Origin: Rhizoctonia solani
Lineage: Eukaryota > Basidiomycota > Agaricomycetes > Cantharellales > Ceratobasidiaceae
Direction of reading: 5' to 3'
Length of the DNA stretch: 64,000 bases
Assembly: GCF_016906535.1 (NCBI RefSeq)
Contig: NC_057378.1
Location: 248,001-312,000 of the forward strand
The notes beneath the pieces were generated by a model. It was not told the origin of the DNA, ran no database searches, and saw only the letters and a list, made by a program, of their open reading frames with translations. Below are positions 23,506 through 35,643 of the stretch, one piece after another. The stretch's first letter is position 1, and each line of letters opens with the position of its first letter. The position numbers and the translations under genes were made by a program.

Positions 23506-24934
23506 TAGATAATTTGTGTACTCTCAAGAATGACTCGAACGTGTACAAGTTTGTCCCAGCAAGGCACATGGTAATTGGTTATACGCGAGGTAAAAGTCGA
23601 AGTTAGCCACACGTCATGATCGGCATGAGCTTTTAGGCCACACTCGACTGCTGATATGCTCATTTTGGCATCCTAAGGGAATCGGGGTTGGAGGATGGGC
23701 TTGAAGAGTGTTTATTACGATTGCCGCGAGTGCCTGTGGTGTACATGAGTTGGTTTCCATGTCACCTATGCTTCACTATCTATAGAATTTCAGAATCGAA
23801 TCTACCAGGAAAGTCTAGTAGCAGGTATTATGGCTATATCAAGTGCAAACTGAAATAAAGGACCTGGCTACCTATCGAAAAAATGTGAATCTAATGTGAT
23901 TTGAGGTACCGAAATGGACAGTATTTCAATTATAACGAATATATCCATAATGGATGTCCGACACCTATGCGAAACGCCCTAGTAAAATGAGAGATGAGTA
24001 TGCAGTAGCAAGATACCCGATACACGGATAGATACGGCTCCTCGATGGATAGGGGTGAAGACGTCGACTCCAGTCGAGGACCATGTATATCACTGTGTGA
24101 ATTAAGAGCACTGAATTTCATGCGTAAATGCACTAGTTGATGTTGTCCGTCTTCAGTACCTACTTCAGTCACATTTTCATCGAAATATCAGAGCAAAATG
24201 CACAAAAAAATAGCCGGGCGCACAGAAACGTGCTTGTGCTTTGACCCCTACTGCTCCACAATCAGATATCAATAGACCCTCTCACTGCCCACCTCCGGGG
24301 CATGGAAAGGAGCGTTACCAAGCCGGCTTATTCCACTTCAAATCTGCTCTAATTGCCCAAATCTCATCATGGTAAACTGTCTGAGTTGAGCATATTAAAT
24401 TGCGACAACTGTATGCACGGTCTGTTAGGTGCGCGGCGCATCAGCGCCGTCACGTGACCGTGTCGGTCCTCGACGGATCCGCGATCCATTACCCCTATCC
24501 CAGCCTTATACATACTCCTGTGCCGGCGCTCCTGTTCCTGCACACACGTCTCTCACTCTCTCGCGCTTTGTGCTCGTACTGAGACGTCCCCGTGCAGGTG
24601 TTGGGCACTTGACACCGTCTATGGCACTCAAACCCACTAAAAATTGGCCAGATAACCGGCGCTTTATCTGTTGTGAAGTTTAGATTGCGAGGTTGTATGC
24701 TTATTGGGTTTAAAGGGGAGGCCTACGCCTGGGGTCCGCTTGCTCGTCGGCACGGAATCAATTCTCATCCCACGGGCCGATGATCGAGTGATCTAAGATT
24801 TATAAGTCGCTCTCTTGCTTACGGGTAGTTGTACATTGAGCTTTCTAGGGTGAACATCTGAACTTTATATAATGAGTTTCGGACAAATACCTACATCTTT
24901 AAGCCATTCTCGAAAGTGCACTATATATCAGCTA
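23506..24934. other. Spacer between convergent DUF1857 genes
   Basis: No gene is supported. A GC-richer island at about 24420-24620 contains the palindrome GTCACGTGAC (24449-24458) and open frames rich in Arg/Ser/Pro, unlike the AT-rich surroundings. It may be a relic or a regulatory segment but matches nothing I recognise. Confidence 0.4.
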
Positions 24935-25449
24935 CTAGTTAAATTTTCCTTCCTGAGACATGGCCAGAGTGGTCTTCATGCTTTGCAACACCGCCCCTTT
25001 AGCAAGCTCCTTCATCTCCTTGAGCTTCGCTTCTGCAGCTTCACTTCCAGACTTAGTATCTGGAAAAGGTATATGGAAAGTAAAGGTCATGAGAAGCTCT
25101 CCTTGTGCGTTTTCCGAAATCAGGTTGGTAACTAGTTGGCCGTTATCGGCTTTGAATGTTACCTACATAAATATTAGTGGAAACCTTTTATACAATGTCA
25201 AGGACGCTCGCGTACCAAAGATGGGGCATACAAATGGATATCCTCCAGCATTTGAACTCCTGTTTTCATCGTCGTCTTACGCTTGATGTATTCGGCGTTC
25301 TGCTCTAGCACTTCGGCCGCTGCAATTGCAGGCACGAAAGACATTGGAGCGGCAGCCTTGTAGCGCAAGGCTTCGAAGGCCTCAGCCCATGTGATCTTTG
25401 AGCCCTTTGGGAAAGGGGTAGTGTATGCGTAGCTGAAGATAAAAGACAT
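24935..25449 (-). CDS. DUF1857 / AtaL-like SRPBCC-fold protein, inverted paralog
   Basis: Exon 1 is 25449-25216 and exon 2 is 25162-24935, with a 53-nt intron. Exon lengths (234 and 228 nt) and the intron position equal those of the gene at 22992-23505. The 153-residue product keeps ITWAEAFEALRYKAAAPMSF, FVPAIAAAEVLEQ and ISENAQGELLMTFTF. Changes are mostly conservative and the frame is intact, so both copies look functional. The genes are tail to tail, as expected from an inverted duplication. The ligand of the presumed pocket is unknown. Confidence 0.88.
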
Positions 25450-25534
25450 TGCGTGCGGGAACGGTGTTCAGTTGAATGAGACTGAAGAGATAATGAACTG
25501 GGATGGTGGCAAACTAGTCGTCTGATAGTCTACT

Positions 25535-25541
25535 TTTTATA
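25535..25541 (-). promoter_or_regulatory. TATA box of the right DUF1857 gene
   Basis: TATAAAA on the minus strand, 86 bp upstream of the ATG at 25449, mirrors the spacing in the paralog. Confidence 0.6.
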
Positions 25542-27125
25542 GGCTTACATGCATGGGTCATATACTACAGGGAGTCATGCCATTCCCTACCAAGCTGATG
25601 TCTAAGACTTCTCCGCGGCAACGAGGTTTTCCATGGAGTTGGTCACGCTAGTGGTGGCTTTCAGCCCAAATCCATCCACCGTCATGTCCGTTTTGATATT
25701 CCGGCCGGGGCCGAGCGCGAAGATAGGGTTAAAATTGAGACTGTTGTCATGAGTAATCCCGTCGCAGATGAGGGCGTACGCGTGGTGAACCCCGCTCCTA
25801 GTCCGGCATATATTAAAGTATTGAAGATTTGACCACAGCTACGTCAGCGTCAGACTCTGACTCAATAATCCCTTCTTCTCTGTAACCCACAAGTTTGAAT
25901 ATTCCTTACATGTCACTACTATAAGCGCGGTGAGGCTGAATCAATGACCCACGTGCATGATCGGGAACTTCTTGATAGTTTGTACTTAGTCACTAACCGC
26001 GCGTTGCGACCAATTTTAAACTGGAATAAATTATGTCGGTCGCGTACAATATTCCATCAGTGATAGTGATTCAAGAGAATCACTCTTCTCCTCTTATTAC
26101 AAAATGGGCACCATAATTCTCACGGTACCCTTTATGTGCATATAGAAATATATGCAACCGATTGGCATATGCAACCTACATTTCAACCATCTTGCCAATG
26201 AAACGTTTCGAAGCACGGTACACAAATAGGGGCTCTATGTCGGGACCCGTAGAAACACGCGAGCGCAGACTTATGCGAAGGATCGCGCGAGTCCATCGTA
26301 TGCATTTACATACCCACCTGGTCATCGTTTTTTTTTTTTTTTTTTCGAATTCGTATCTAAAAGGCTACATCCGAATGAGGTAAATCACTCACATCTACAC
26401 GTTATCGCCGGGCGTCGCGAGTACCGATTACAACTACACTAGTACTGCACAGCACATTCGTGTTTTGTCTTTTGTCTCTCCCGCCATCCCTTCGGTAACG
26501 TTTACTGGACCATCTTGTAAACATTCCTTTGGTTTCATTTCAGTAATACACGTTCTTCTTCTTCTCGCTGACATCCACAGCTTTCGCTATGTTTCTCAAC
26601 TGATAGATCAACAGTTCGAACCACTGATCATGATCATCTTCTGTCCGTCCGCCCGCGAGTTCAACTCGCATTTCGGTGCCCCAGGATAAATCCCAATTTC
26701 GCACCGAATCTCCCAACCCTGCCTGGTCATTGATGATCATGTTTGGACTCCATTTATACTTTATTTATATTCACATGCATACATTCAAATCTTTTAGTAT
26801 GGTTACAAGTTACTACTGGAGCTCAAGTATAAGATATCTATTCGTTATATCACCTGTCTGCGTGTCCTGATCCGGCGTTATATAATCTGGCAATCTAATT
26901 TACTAGAAGGTCCCGTTTATGGGTGTCGGGTCACTAACTCGTATGAATCTGAGCGCAACATTTACGCATACATACGAAATGATTCGAGCTTATCGATTCA
27001 AGATAGTGATATAGAGCTCAGTTGAACGAATACATCCGTATTTGAACCATGATTTTGTAGCCCATCAGAGTTTAAAGTAAACTTGAACAGTTATTTAACC
27101 CTGAATAGTACAAACAAAGAGGTAG
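25542..27125. other. Intergenic, AT-rich, with an 18-base T run
   Basis: No gene recognised. A run of 18 T residues lies at 26328-26345. The rest shows only short overlapping frames. Confidence 0.5.
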
Positions 27126-28561
27126 CTAAGTACAAAAATAACCTTCCCCTAAGACAAGGGCCTTCGCTTGACACACATACTGCCGATTTCCATCGCCTGT
27201 TGTTTTATAAGAAAGCAGTCCTAGTTTGCTAGTGAGAAAGACGACTTCGGGAATGCCCAGCTTCGCTTCACTTCCATCAAGTTCGGCTGAAGAGATGTTG
27301 AATTGACTGCCAGGTGAATAGTATACTACCCGAAAATCTAACATTAGGATTGTGCTCCTCGTACGATAACTCCAAGAGTATGCCTGGTTGAGTAGTGCAA
27401 TGATATCGGGAGCCACCAATCGCATTGCTGCGAAGCAGGCTTCAGTACGATATGCTATCTTACAGAATGGAAACAGACTTCCATCACAGAAACGTTTTGT
27501 CTCGGTCTCCCAGCGAGTATGAGCCTCAGCAGGAATAGTTTTGAAGGTTGAGATACGCCACCTTCCGGCATTAACTTGAGCCTCTAATTCAAGATTTATT
27601 TCAACTCCGATTGATGTATTATATTGAGTAAATTTCATACCCTTTGCCTGAACACTCTTTAAGATGGCGTAACACAGCTCATTCCTCGTAACATCCCAAT
27701 CAGGATTCATCATTCTTCGGTTAAGGGCCGTCTCTAGCAGAAATCGATTAAGCATCGCTCGGCACCCTAATTCGATGAATTCGTCGGCCCCGATGGGATG
27801 AATGGCCTTGGTAGGTACCGTGGATTCGTTGTGGACAGTCAATCCCTCGACAAGGTCGGACGTAGTCAACTCCTGACGTGCGTCGGAACCGCACAATGCA
27901 TTTCTAAGCTTCAACGAGATAGAATCGACTTTCTTGTTTATCTCTTCAAAATTCTTCACGATAACCCATGGTTCGTCTTCGTCGTCTAATAGTAGGTTTT
28001 GACGAATGGATGAAAGTTCTTGCTTGAGAACTTCCTCTTCTTGTAGCCGGCTTTGATAATGTTGTACTGCCTTCTCTAGATCTCGAATGTGGATATTGCA
28101 CTCGTTGACAGTATCTTCTAACACTTTAATTTGCCGATCCTGAGCTCGGATACGTTCTGAATCGTTTGGAGCGCAAGGGGTGTCTTTACTGCTATGACGA
28201 TCGCGCTCACGTTCGCGAGCTTTGAAACTCTTTTTCATCTTATTGAAAGGGTTCTTTGCTGAGACGGGCTATGATGACATTATTTGATACTCCACAGTCG
28301 CACAAAAGACAAACCGCTAACCTGCATTGGAGATCGAGGATCTTTTGGTGGCACTGCTGGTCCCTGCACTTCGTGAAGGGCATAATTACTAGGCATCTCT
28401 GTTGCCCGAACCTGGTTGTGTTGCAGAGCTCCCACATTGCTGGTATCGTGTGGTGCTGCAGGCTCGTGTGTCGTACTTTGAATATCTGGCCGATAGATTA
28501 CGGGGTCGCCATCTTCCTTGGAGTGCTTGTCCCTGTGATATGTGCCGTCGGGGGGTGCCAT
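27126..28561 (-). CDS. Coiled-coil protein of unknown function
   Basis: Exon 1 (28561-28322) and exon 2 (28268-27126) join in frame into 460 residues; an upstream Met at 28612 would add a hydrophobic N-terminus. The N-terminal 80 residues are polar and Pro-rich. NPFNKMKKSFKARERERDR follows, then a coiled coil (VLEDTVNECNIHIRDLEKAV to LSSIRQNLLL). The C-terminal 270 residues are globular (GCRAMLNRFLLETALNRRMM, MVAPDIIALLNQAYSW-like helices and a final beta-rich part). The layout looks like a lineage-specific fungal family, but I recognise no domain. No TM segment. The intron is 53 nt with good GT-AG ends. Confidence 0.75.
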
Positions 28562-28612
28562 ACTGAAGGAAGTCAGAACCACAGTTTGAATAAGAACAGT
28601 GGCTTTTATCAT

Positions 28613-29319
28613 CTCTGAAGACGCTGATATGAGAGTTTTATTGAGAACTCGGCGGCCTCTTCCGAGAAAACTGTGGAAGTTAAGGTACCAGAGGTGAATA
28701 GTGTGTTTTTACTGCCCATAATTAGTTCGGTGAAAATATACACAGCGCCATTTTGGCGTCTTGGAGCGCTAGTTTATGTCTTGTTCTGGCTAGATCTCCT
28801 CCTCGATCCTATTCAGGCCAAATTGTGGCCTTTCCTTTGCGAGAATAAGCCGCGACACGTTGTTACACTAACGATCACATGTCACTCATTTTGGTACGAG
28901 GAGGCATGTGACCCATCGAGAAAAGATAATGAAGTCTCTGTACAACATCTTTGGCAGTGCTCGCATTTCAGTCGCTAGCGAACTGGGCCATATACGGACA
29001 CACAACAATGCAAGGGGCAAAATCTGGACTGCAATCAAGGCACAGAGAATTTAATACGCCACCTTTACTTTTAGTTAGTGCCTCATCCAAAATAAATAAC
29101 TCTAGCGCTTCAGGCACAAGTATTGGCGCTTTGTCCAAGAACTTGGCGGGAGGTCATATGGGCTCACCGATTGGACGTGTATATCTATAGATAATTTGGG
29201 TAGAAGGATCAAATGTGAAGGTGCCCTTGTTTCCAAATAGCATACCCCCGGTTACCGGTATATATCCCACCAGTCGATCCATATTCTATTGCACCTTCTC
29301 TCGCAACCTCTGATTCGTG
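28613..29319. other. Intergenic between divergent genes
   Basis: Contains promoters of the coiled-coil gene (minus) and the Hsp70-like gene (plus). Two plus-strand open frames at 28673-29190 have no recognisable features or intron pattern and are not called. Confidence 0.45.
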
Positions 29320-31699
29320 ATGAGACTTCTAGCACCTGGGAATTGGGCCGGGCCTCATAGAATTGTCCTTGGGATAGATATAGGAGCCACACAGAGTGCG
29401 GTCGCCTTCACTTACTTATGTCCTGGTTGGTATATAAATTCTTCAAGTGAAATATAGGCTGATTGGGGAGTTTCAGGAAACGCACAGACACTACACAGGG
29501 TTAGTGAATGGCCAGGACAACCATCACAGAAAGGACAAAGTCGGATCCCAAGCATAATTTATTATGATGAGAACAACAAGGTAGTTCTCATTGTGTTCGC
29601 CTTATGAGCCACCTGACATACGCAAACCTATCCAGCCAATGTCTTTTGGCGCTGAAGCTGCACTGCCTGATACCGAAGACAGGGCTGAGGACGAAGGATG
29701 GAAGCTCGTGCGACATTTTAAGTTTCATCTCCATCCTTCTGAAATAAGGCGACACCAGAACTTATCTCTCGAGTGTCAGTAATAAACTGAGTTGGTGTGC
29801 AGAGATGATTCGTTAACGAGGCTTGCATTACAGCATTACCTAGTGGACTTTCTCTCATTCAGATCTATACAGATTATATGACTTATCTTCTCAACCACAC
29901 CAAAAACTTTTTCTGTGACCACATCCTAAACGGAACTCGTGTATGGGAATTATATCACCACGATATGACCGTTGTGCTGGCCCATCCTAACGGATGGGGT
30001 ATAAGGGAGCAAGGCTTCTTACGGCGAGCGGCTACCAATGCCGGGTTCGTGACGCGGGCTAACGCCCACTCCAATATACAGTTTGTGAGCGAGGCTGAAG
30101 CATCGGTTCATTTTTGCATGTTCCATTCGGATTTGCATGAGCACATGAATGTGAGTAATCATAGTCTGGTAACTGAAGCGCACTTCATCTGCTGTGCGAC
30201 TTGGTAGATGGGCGTTTATTTTGTGGTATGCGATGCGGGAGGATCAACCACGGACACCACAGCCTACTACGTGAAGCAAACATACCCTACTCTAGAGCTC
30301 GATGAAACAAAAGCATCTGCCTGTAAGTTATCAAATTGCCCCCTGGTATATGTCCAACTAACAATATGATCGTGACTCCTTTAGGTGTTCAGGCGGGTGG
30401 TGTCTCGGTGGATGCTGAATTTCACCAGTATTTGTGCTCAATCCTCGACCAAATCGACTTATCTGAAGACCAAAGAAATGAGTTTATTCGCAGTGGGTCT
30501 CGGGATTTTGAAGAGAATGTTAAAAAGGCATTCGTTGGCACAGGGGAGGAATTTCGAATCAATTTGGGTGGAGGCCGTTCCATGAATTACCCGAATCTAC
30601 ATATTAGCCGCGGAAAGCTGGCCCTGACCAAGTAAGGCTCATAGTCTTTGAAATCACGATTAGACTAAAATAGTGAGATATAGTGGTACTATTTCGTCAT
30701 TCTTCAATGAATCAGTGGAAATAGCCATTGAATCTATTCGGCAACAGATGGACAAAGGATGCGAAGTGAGTTGGACGTTAATGGCATACTGATATTTGCT
30801 AACGTCTCACTTCATAGCACGTACTACTCGTAGGAGGATTTGGAGAAAGTCTATATTTGCGCAAGATGGTTAACTCGCACTTCTCTGGTGCTCGATGCTC
30901 AATCACCGTCACTAGTGATCCCAAGTAAGCCATATATTCTCGTTGTGCGTGCATTGGCACTGAAAGTTTGTCTAACCCGCTAGTGCCAAGGCAGTGGCGG
31001 ACGGCTCGGTACTGTGGTGCGCTAAGCGGACTGTAGTATCCCGTGCTACTCGGATGGCTTACGGGATCGAGATCCTTACCGCCTACGATCGCAATAATGT
31101 TGATCACTGTGGCCGGAAAACCAGTATTCAACTTGATGGAATCGAAAAAGTCTCTGGGTTCTGGTCACAGATAGTCAGCAAGGTAAGAAACCTATATTGG
31201 CGGTGGAAGGGGGCCATGTTCTAATCATGTATCACAGGATACCGTTATGGAAGCCAACGAAGCTCTCCGTGGTGAATATCATCGTAGCTACGACAACTCC
31301 AATCCTGCGCTGGGTAATTTCAGCGTTACACTTTATGGTTATAAAGGAGCCGGAAGCAATACCAATACCTGGTTGATGAACAAGAATGGTGCGAATTTTT
31401 ATCTCGTAGTTCATCGACGATAATTAATAGGAAAATTGAGAACAGATTGCCTCGAAAAAGGATTCGAGGAAGTGTGCCAGATTCAGGCGGATCTAAGTGG
31501 AATGCGAAAGGGACTCAAAAAACAAAAAGGCACTAAAGGTAAATATTATCGATTGGATTTCAAGGTCGCAATCCAATTCGGAGACACCGAGATGAAGGCA
31601 TTCTTAGAGTGGGAGCACGGGGTGATGACCACTTTATCTGAGTCTAAAAAATTCGCTAAAAATTTGCTTTTAGGGGAAAACATTCACAGGCCCGGCTGA
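29320..31699 (+). CDS. HSPA12-like Hsp70-family ATPase
   Basis: At least nine exons joined by 50-65 nt introns give an intact frame of about 600 residues. Actin-fold ATPase motifs are visible: phosphate 1 at VLGIDIGATQSAVAFTYL (about 29360-29425), phosphate 2 at VVCDAGGSTTDTTAYYV (about 30224-30275) and the adenosine motif LLVGGFGESLYLRKM (about 30825-30870). GEEFRINLGGGRSMNYPN and the C-terminal region have no canonical Hsp70 substrate-binding domain or EEVD tail. This matches the large HSPA12-type group expanded in agaricomycetes, whose function is mostly unknown. Cytosolic location is inferred from the lack of a signal peptide. Start at 29320 is the first ATG before the phosphate 1 exon. 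Confidence 0.85.
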
Positions 31700-32496
31700 G
31701 ATCTTACCGAATGAGTTATCTGTTACGACAGTCTGAACTCTCGGAAAAGGAACAATATCTGATACTATATGCATAAACCAGACCTCATGTTCGTCTGGTT
31801 CTCATCATGTAATGTCCTTTTTTGGGGTCTGATCAGACCATATCTAGCCTTTTCCCAGTTGGTTTATGAACCTTCGCAACACCTTTGTGATTCTCAGTGT
31901 TCTGGTTGATTCTTAATATAATGTACAGTACATCACGGTGCTTACTGGTCATAGTGCGGTACTCCTCACCAAATATAGGCCATTAGTGCCAGATAGTGAC
32001 GACCAGTTGAAACCATCCTATCGCCAATAAATATCGCGAAAGGTTCGTAACCCGGAAATCTTGAAGGGGGTCTTATCCGGAAAAATCACCTTCTATGTTC
32101 GGTGATGATAACTGGTTAATGAGAACAACACGTGAAATTAGGACGGCAAAGTAGTTATGTTCACAAGCCTAAACCATGTGCACTGGAGTCCCATTATTAT
32201 CTTCCCAATGCTCGAGTCTATTTTCCCGCCTTCGAAATCGGAAAGGATGTAATATGGCGGATGCAGGCACGGCAACCTAAAGGCAGCACCCTTGGGTAGT
32301 TTCTTTTGGAAGCAAAGGAATATACAAACCAAGAGCTAGATAGTACATGAGGATTCGAGACTTGGAAGGTTCATAAACGCCAAGACACCAAGAGGTAAAG
32401 ACACTACGAATATCGATAAATCAAAATGGACAGTTCAAAAATTCTGTCGTAATGGGCCAACATAATAATACACAATAATACATAAATGCTATGAAT
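31700..32496. other. Intergenic between convergent genes
   Basis: AT-rich 3' flanks; nothing recognised. Confidence 0.5.
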
Positions 32497-33980
32497 TCAT
32501 GTACGATTTTCAGAATACGAATTTGCATGCCGTTCATTTATTTCGTCAACCGAGCGTTTGAGGGCAGACTTACATATAGTCATAGGTAAAAGGACTAGAT
32601 TTTGAGTTCGACTCGTCGACTTCAATCTGGAACGGGTTATCGAGGAGAGGGAATGGTTAGAATGGGCCGGTACGACAGATAAAAAGCGAGAACAATGCAC
32701 CTCAACAGCCTTTTCCTTCCCCTTCCCCTTGCGCTGTGTGCCATCCGAGACCACGCGGGACCGACGAGCCATTTCAGTATCAGAAACAGTTCGCTTCCAG
32801 CCTCGTTTTAGAGTTCTCTCCGGCCCAACCCCACCGACCGACGAAACTCGAAGACGGCTCCCGCTCGGCGTTTGAATTTTTTTCACCGGGGACCTACTAC
32901 TGTTTTCAATCTCAGAGTTCGGGAGTATTCGAAGGTTCGTCGTGGGTGCAGCACGAGTGCGGGGAGGAGTTTGAACGATGTCCGTCTCGGGCGGCGGAAT
33001 AGGAGCTGTTTGAGCAGCGGGAGTTAGGATCCAACCGTGACCGCTACAATGGGTACATTGTTCATTCTCCGCGAGGGCGAGGGCGAGTTTGAAGTTCGGG
33101 AATGAGAGGGGGAGCAGGAATCGAGATAGGAGCGAAACGAGGAGTAGGAGCGAGAGTAGATGTGGGTTTAGGTGCGGGGGCTTCCCCAGAACCAGACGCC
33201 TTCGATGGGCTGGGGAATACGCGTTGCGTCGACCTGGAGCCGGATGGGACAGGTGCAGTGAGAGGAAATGGGCTTGGAGCAGCGTGTGCCTCGGGTTTAG
33301 GAGGAGATGCCACCTGTGTGATTGGAGTATTCCCGCTGTTTAGAGAGGCGTGGCGTTTCAGCGCCTCAGTAATCGACCCGGACTTGTAAGGTCTCCGAGG
33401 AGGGAGTTGAGATGCCCGGGCGGCACCTTGCGCGGGCAGGCTGGCGCTTGGAGGTTTGAAATCTTCTTCGGGCTCCGTGTCGCCGTCGCTATCTTCAGGT
33501 TGAACAACTAGAGGTTTACGAGGGGCCGGAGGAGGTTGGGTCGCGCTCAGGCCCAACTGGACACTTGAATTGGCATTATGATAGGCATGTAGAGGAGAAG
33601 ATGCGTTTTCATGATCGGGAGAGGGATCGGGTGTTGGTAGGCTACTAGGGATTGTGACAGGTCCGGGTGCATTCTTCTCATCGAGCGGAGGAACCGGACA
33701 TATCCCGCTGTCGACATACGTCTGAGCATGTTCTCTATCCGTGAATACCGCCCAAAGTTCTTTTCCTCCTGGATAATCAGCTGTCTGTGCAAGAAAGGTT
33801 CGACTAAGATTTCAAACCATGGGATATCAGTCCAAAAATAGTAATCGGGGAATAGTCAAAAGCACGTGTTGTCGTCCAAATGAAAGATACTCACTAATCG
33901 TTATAAACTCCCGTTTTGAACCCTTTACGAACAGCAAATATCGCATCAGCTGGGTATGGTGATCTCACTTCTCGCGCCAT
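32497..33980 (-). CDS. Low-complexity protein with possible RNase H1 N-terminal-like domain
   Basis: The minus-strand product begins MAREVRSPYPADAIFAVRKG then FKTGVYND. After an intron (donor near 33890, acceptor near 33790) it resumes with TADYPGGKELWAVFTDREHA and QTYVDSG. The order FAVRKG..TGVY ... YPGG..WAVF...A..YV resembles the small RNase H1 N-terminal (caulimovirus viroplasmin) fold, which binds RNA/DNA hybrids or dsRNA. The linking Trp region cannot be placed with confidence. The rest is disordered, Pro/Ser/Arg-rich, with CTHCSGHGW near 33045-33070 and basic stretches (RKGKGKEKA). The frame slips once near 33075 in a CGCCCT repeat. The stop at 32497 is uncertain. No RNase H catalytic domain is present. 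Confidence 0.5.
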
Positions 33981-34806
33981 GATGTCGACTGAGCCAATTC
34001 GAATCGGGATTTAAGCCAGGTGTCAGATAGGGATAGGTCAATAAAACTGTTGCGAAAACAGCTGTCAATTCTACGATTGATTGTCTACAATTGACTTTTC
34101 GATTGTGATATATAAGCTTTCTGTCTTGGCTAAACTTGAGCTATATCGAGGACAAAGGCAACTGGAGTCTTGGTCACGGGGTGTGGGGTGCTCACGGTAA
34201 TCACCGGAAGCAATTTTGAGAATGTTCATAGTCGCGGCAACCAACAATGGTGGCACGAAATAATGTTGCTCTCAACCGATTCGCGTCCTCATGGGAATAA
34301 TAAGACCTGAAAATATTCTTCTTTCTTGTCCACCATTGATCTTGTCCTGGTATATGAGTTCTTTCATTTCGCGTATTTCGGTGCCTATAGACACTCTAAT
34401 ATCATGCAGCATCGGCGAAGGATCGAAGGCCGCGGATCTTCACTTATTGGCCAGTTTGATTATGAATTAAAAAAAAATACAGCACTCGGATATATAGGAG
34501 CATGGTATTACACCTTTCCTCCGTTGGGGAACTGTTATATTTTGTCAAATCAAAGGGTATGAAGCGTTCCTTCAAAGCCGGTCATGCTTGGCGGGTAAGC
34601 TAAAGATAAAATTCGCCTATCTCTATAATAAACAACATCTTTCTAAATGAAGACGTTCGCTCTGAACTATCTTAGGAACACCATCTTATTCTTTTGGTGA
34701 GAAAGACGTCAGGAACTCGGTCTGTGCCTACCCACCGCTCCCGTTCATTCACTCCTTTCCACAGGCTTTAAATGGAAATGGATGGTTTTGGATTGCCCCT
34801 AGCTGT

Positions 34807-35454
34807 TTAAAGGCCGGAAGTCCTTTGGTTCTGAAAGTCGCATCGCACCTGTACTATATTTGTTCTGGACCGGCTGTCATTTACGGGAGCCATCCAATAG
34901 ATGCAATCAAGTTCTTTTAAACATTCAAGGATAGTGAGTGAACGTTTGAGAAGACGAGTGTATAGCCACCATGGTTTCGTCTTCTGGAGAATGAGATTTG
35001 GCGAGCAACTCTTCAATCCCACATACTACAGGCATATGTAGTCAGGATGCATTGCAATACTCAAGATCTACATGGTTATGCGCGCGGAAAGCGCTACGCA
35101 GACGATTATAAATCAGAATATCCAACAACGGTCATCGATACCCGAGCATGGCTCATCAACCGAGGCTTGTGAATGGAAGGTAACATGTATCCCCAGTATC
35201 GCAAGGTCGCGTCAGCATATCTAACGAATCTCCCATGTTAGTTAGATATGTAAGCAGCTTTTGGTCATCCATAACCGATATAGTGATATAACTATGGAGG
35301 GTTCCTTGTAAAATACTCCAACCAAAATGGCCTGTGATCGAGTCATCATATCCAGGTCTCGGTGTTCAACGATTTGTGGTTGAAATTCCTTGGTCCCATC
35401 TTGAATATATTTAGTTTGGCAAGATATCCGCAAACTCCCGCTCCCCTCAACCAC
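34807..35454 (-). pseudogene. Possible decayed hypothetical gene
   Basis: Several minus-strand stretches look coding: DIVEHRDLD-like text in 35242-35454, ILIYNRLRSAFRAHNHVDLE near 35050-35120, MPVVCGIEELLAKSHSPEDE near 34975-35035, and LTILECLKELDCIYWMAPVN near 34860-34935. They lie in different frames or are separated by stops. No family is recognised. It may be a broken gene or one with sequence errors; the remaining 34000-35640 sequence shows nothing clear. Confidence 0.3.
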
Positions 35455-35643
35455 GTTGAACTGTGATCAAACTTCCACTAGTCCATTTCCCATCAAACTC
35501 CCGCACCCTAAAGCGGCGTCTCGCGCCCCGAATCGTGTGTGTCATGGAGTGTTATGTATTATGAGGATATGGCAATTCCGGGAGATATATAGATCGGGAA
35601 CTGGCAGTCTACCTCTCGCAACATCGCTCTACACTCGATCTGA

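Noticed and set aside
28673..29190. Two overlapping plus-strand open frames upstream of the Hsp70-like gene
   Set aside because: No domain, no consistent splice joining, and they lie in the probable promoter region of two divergent genes.
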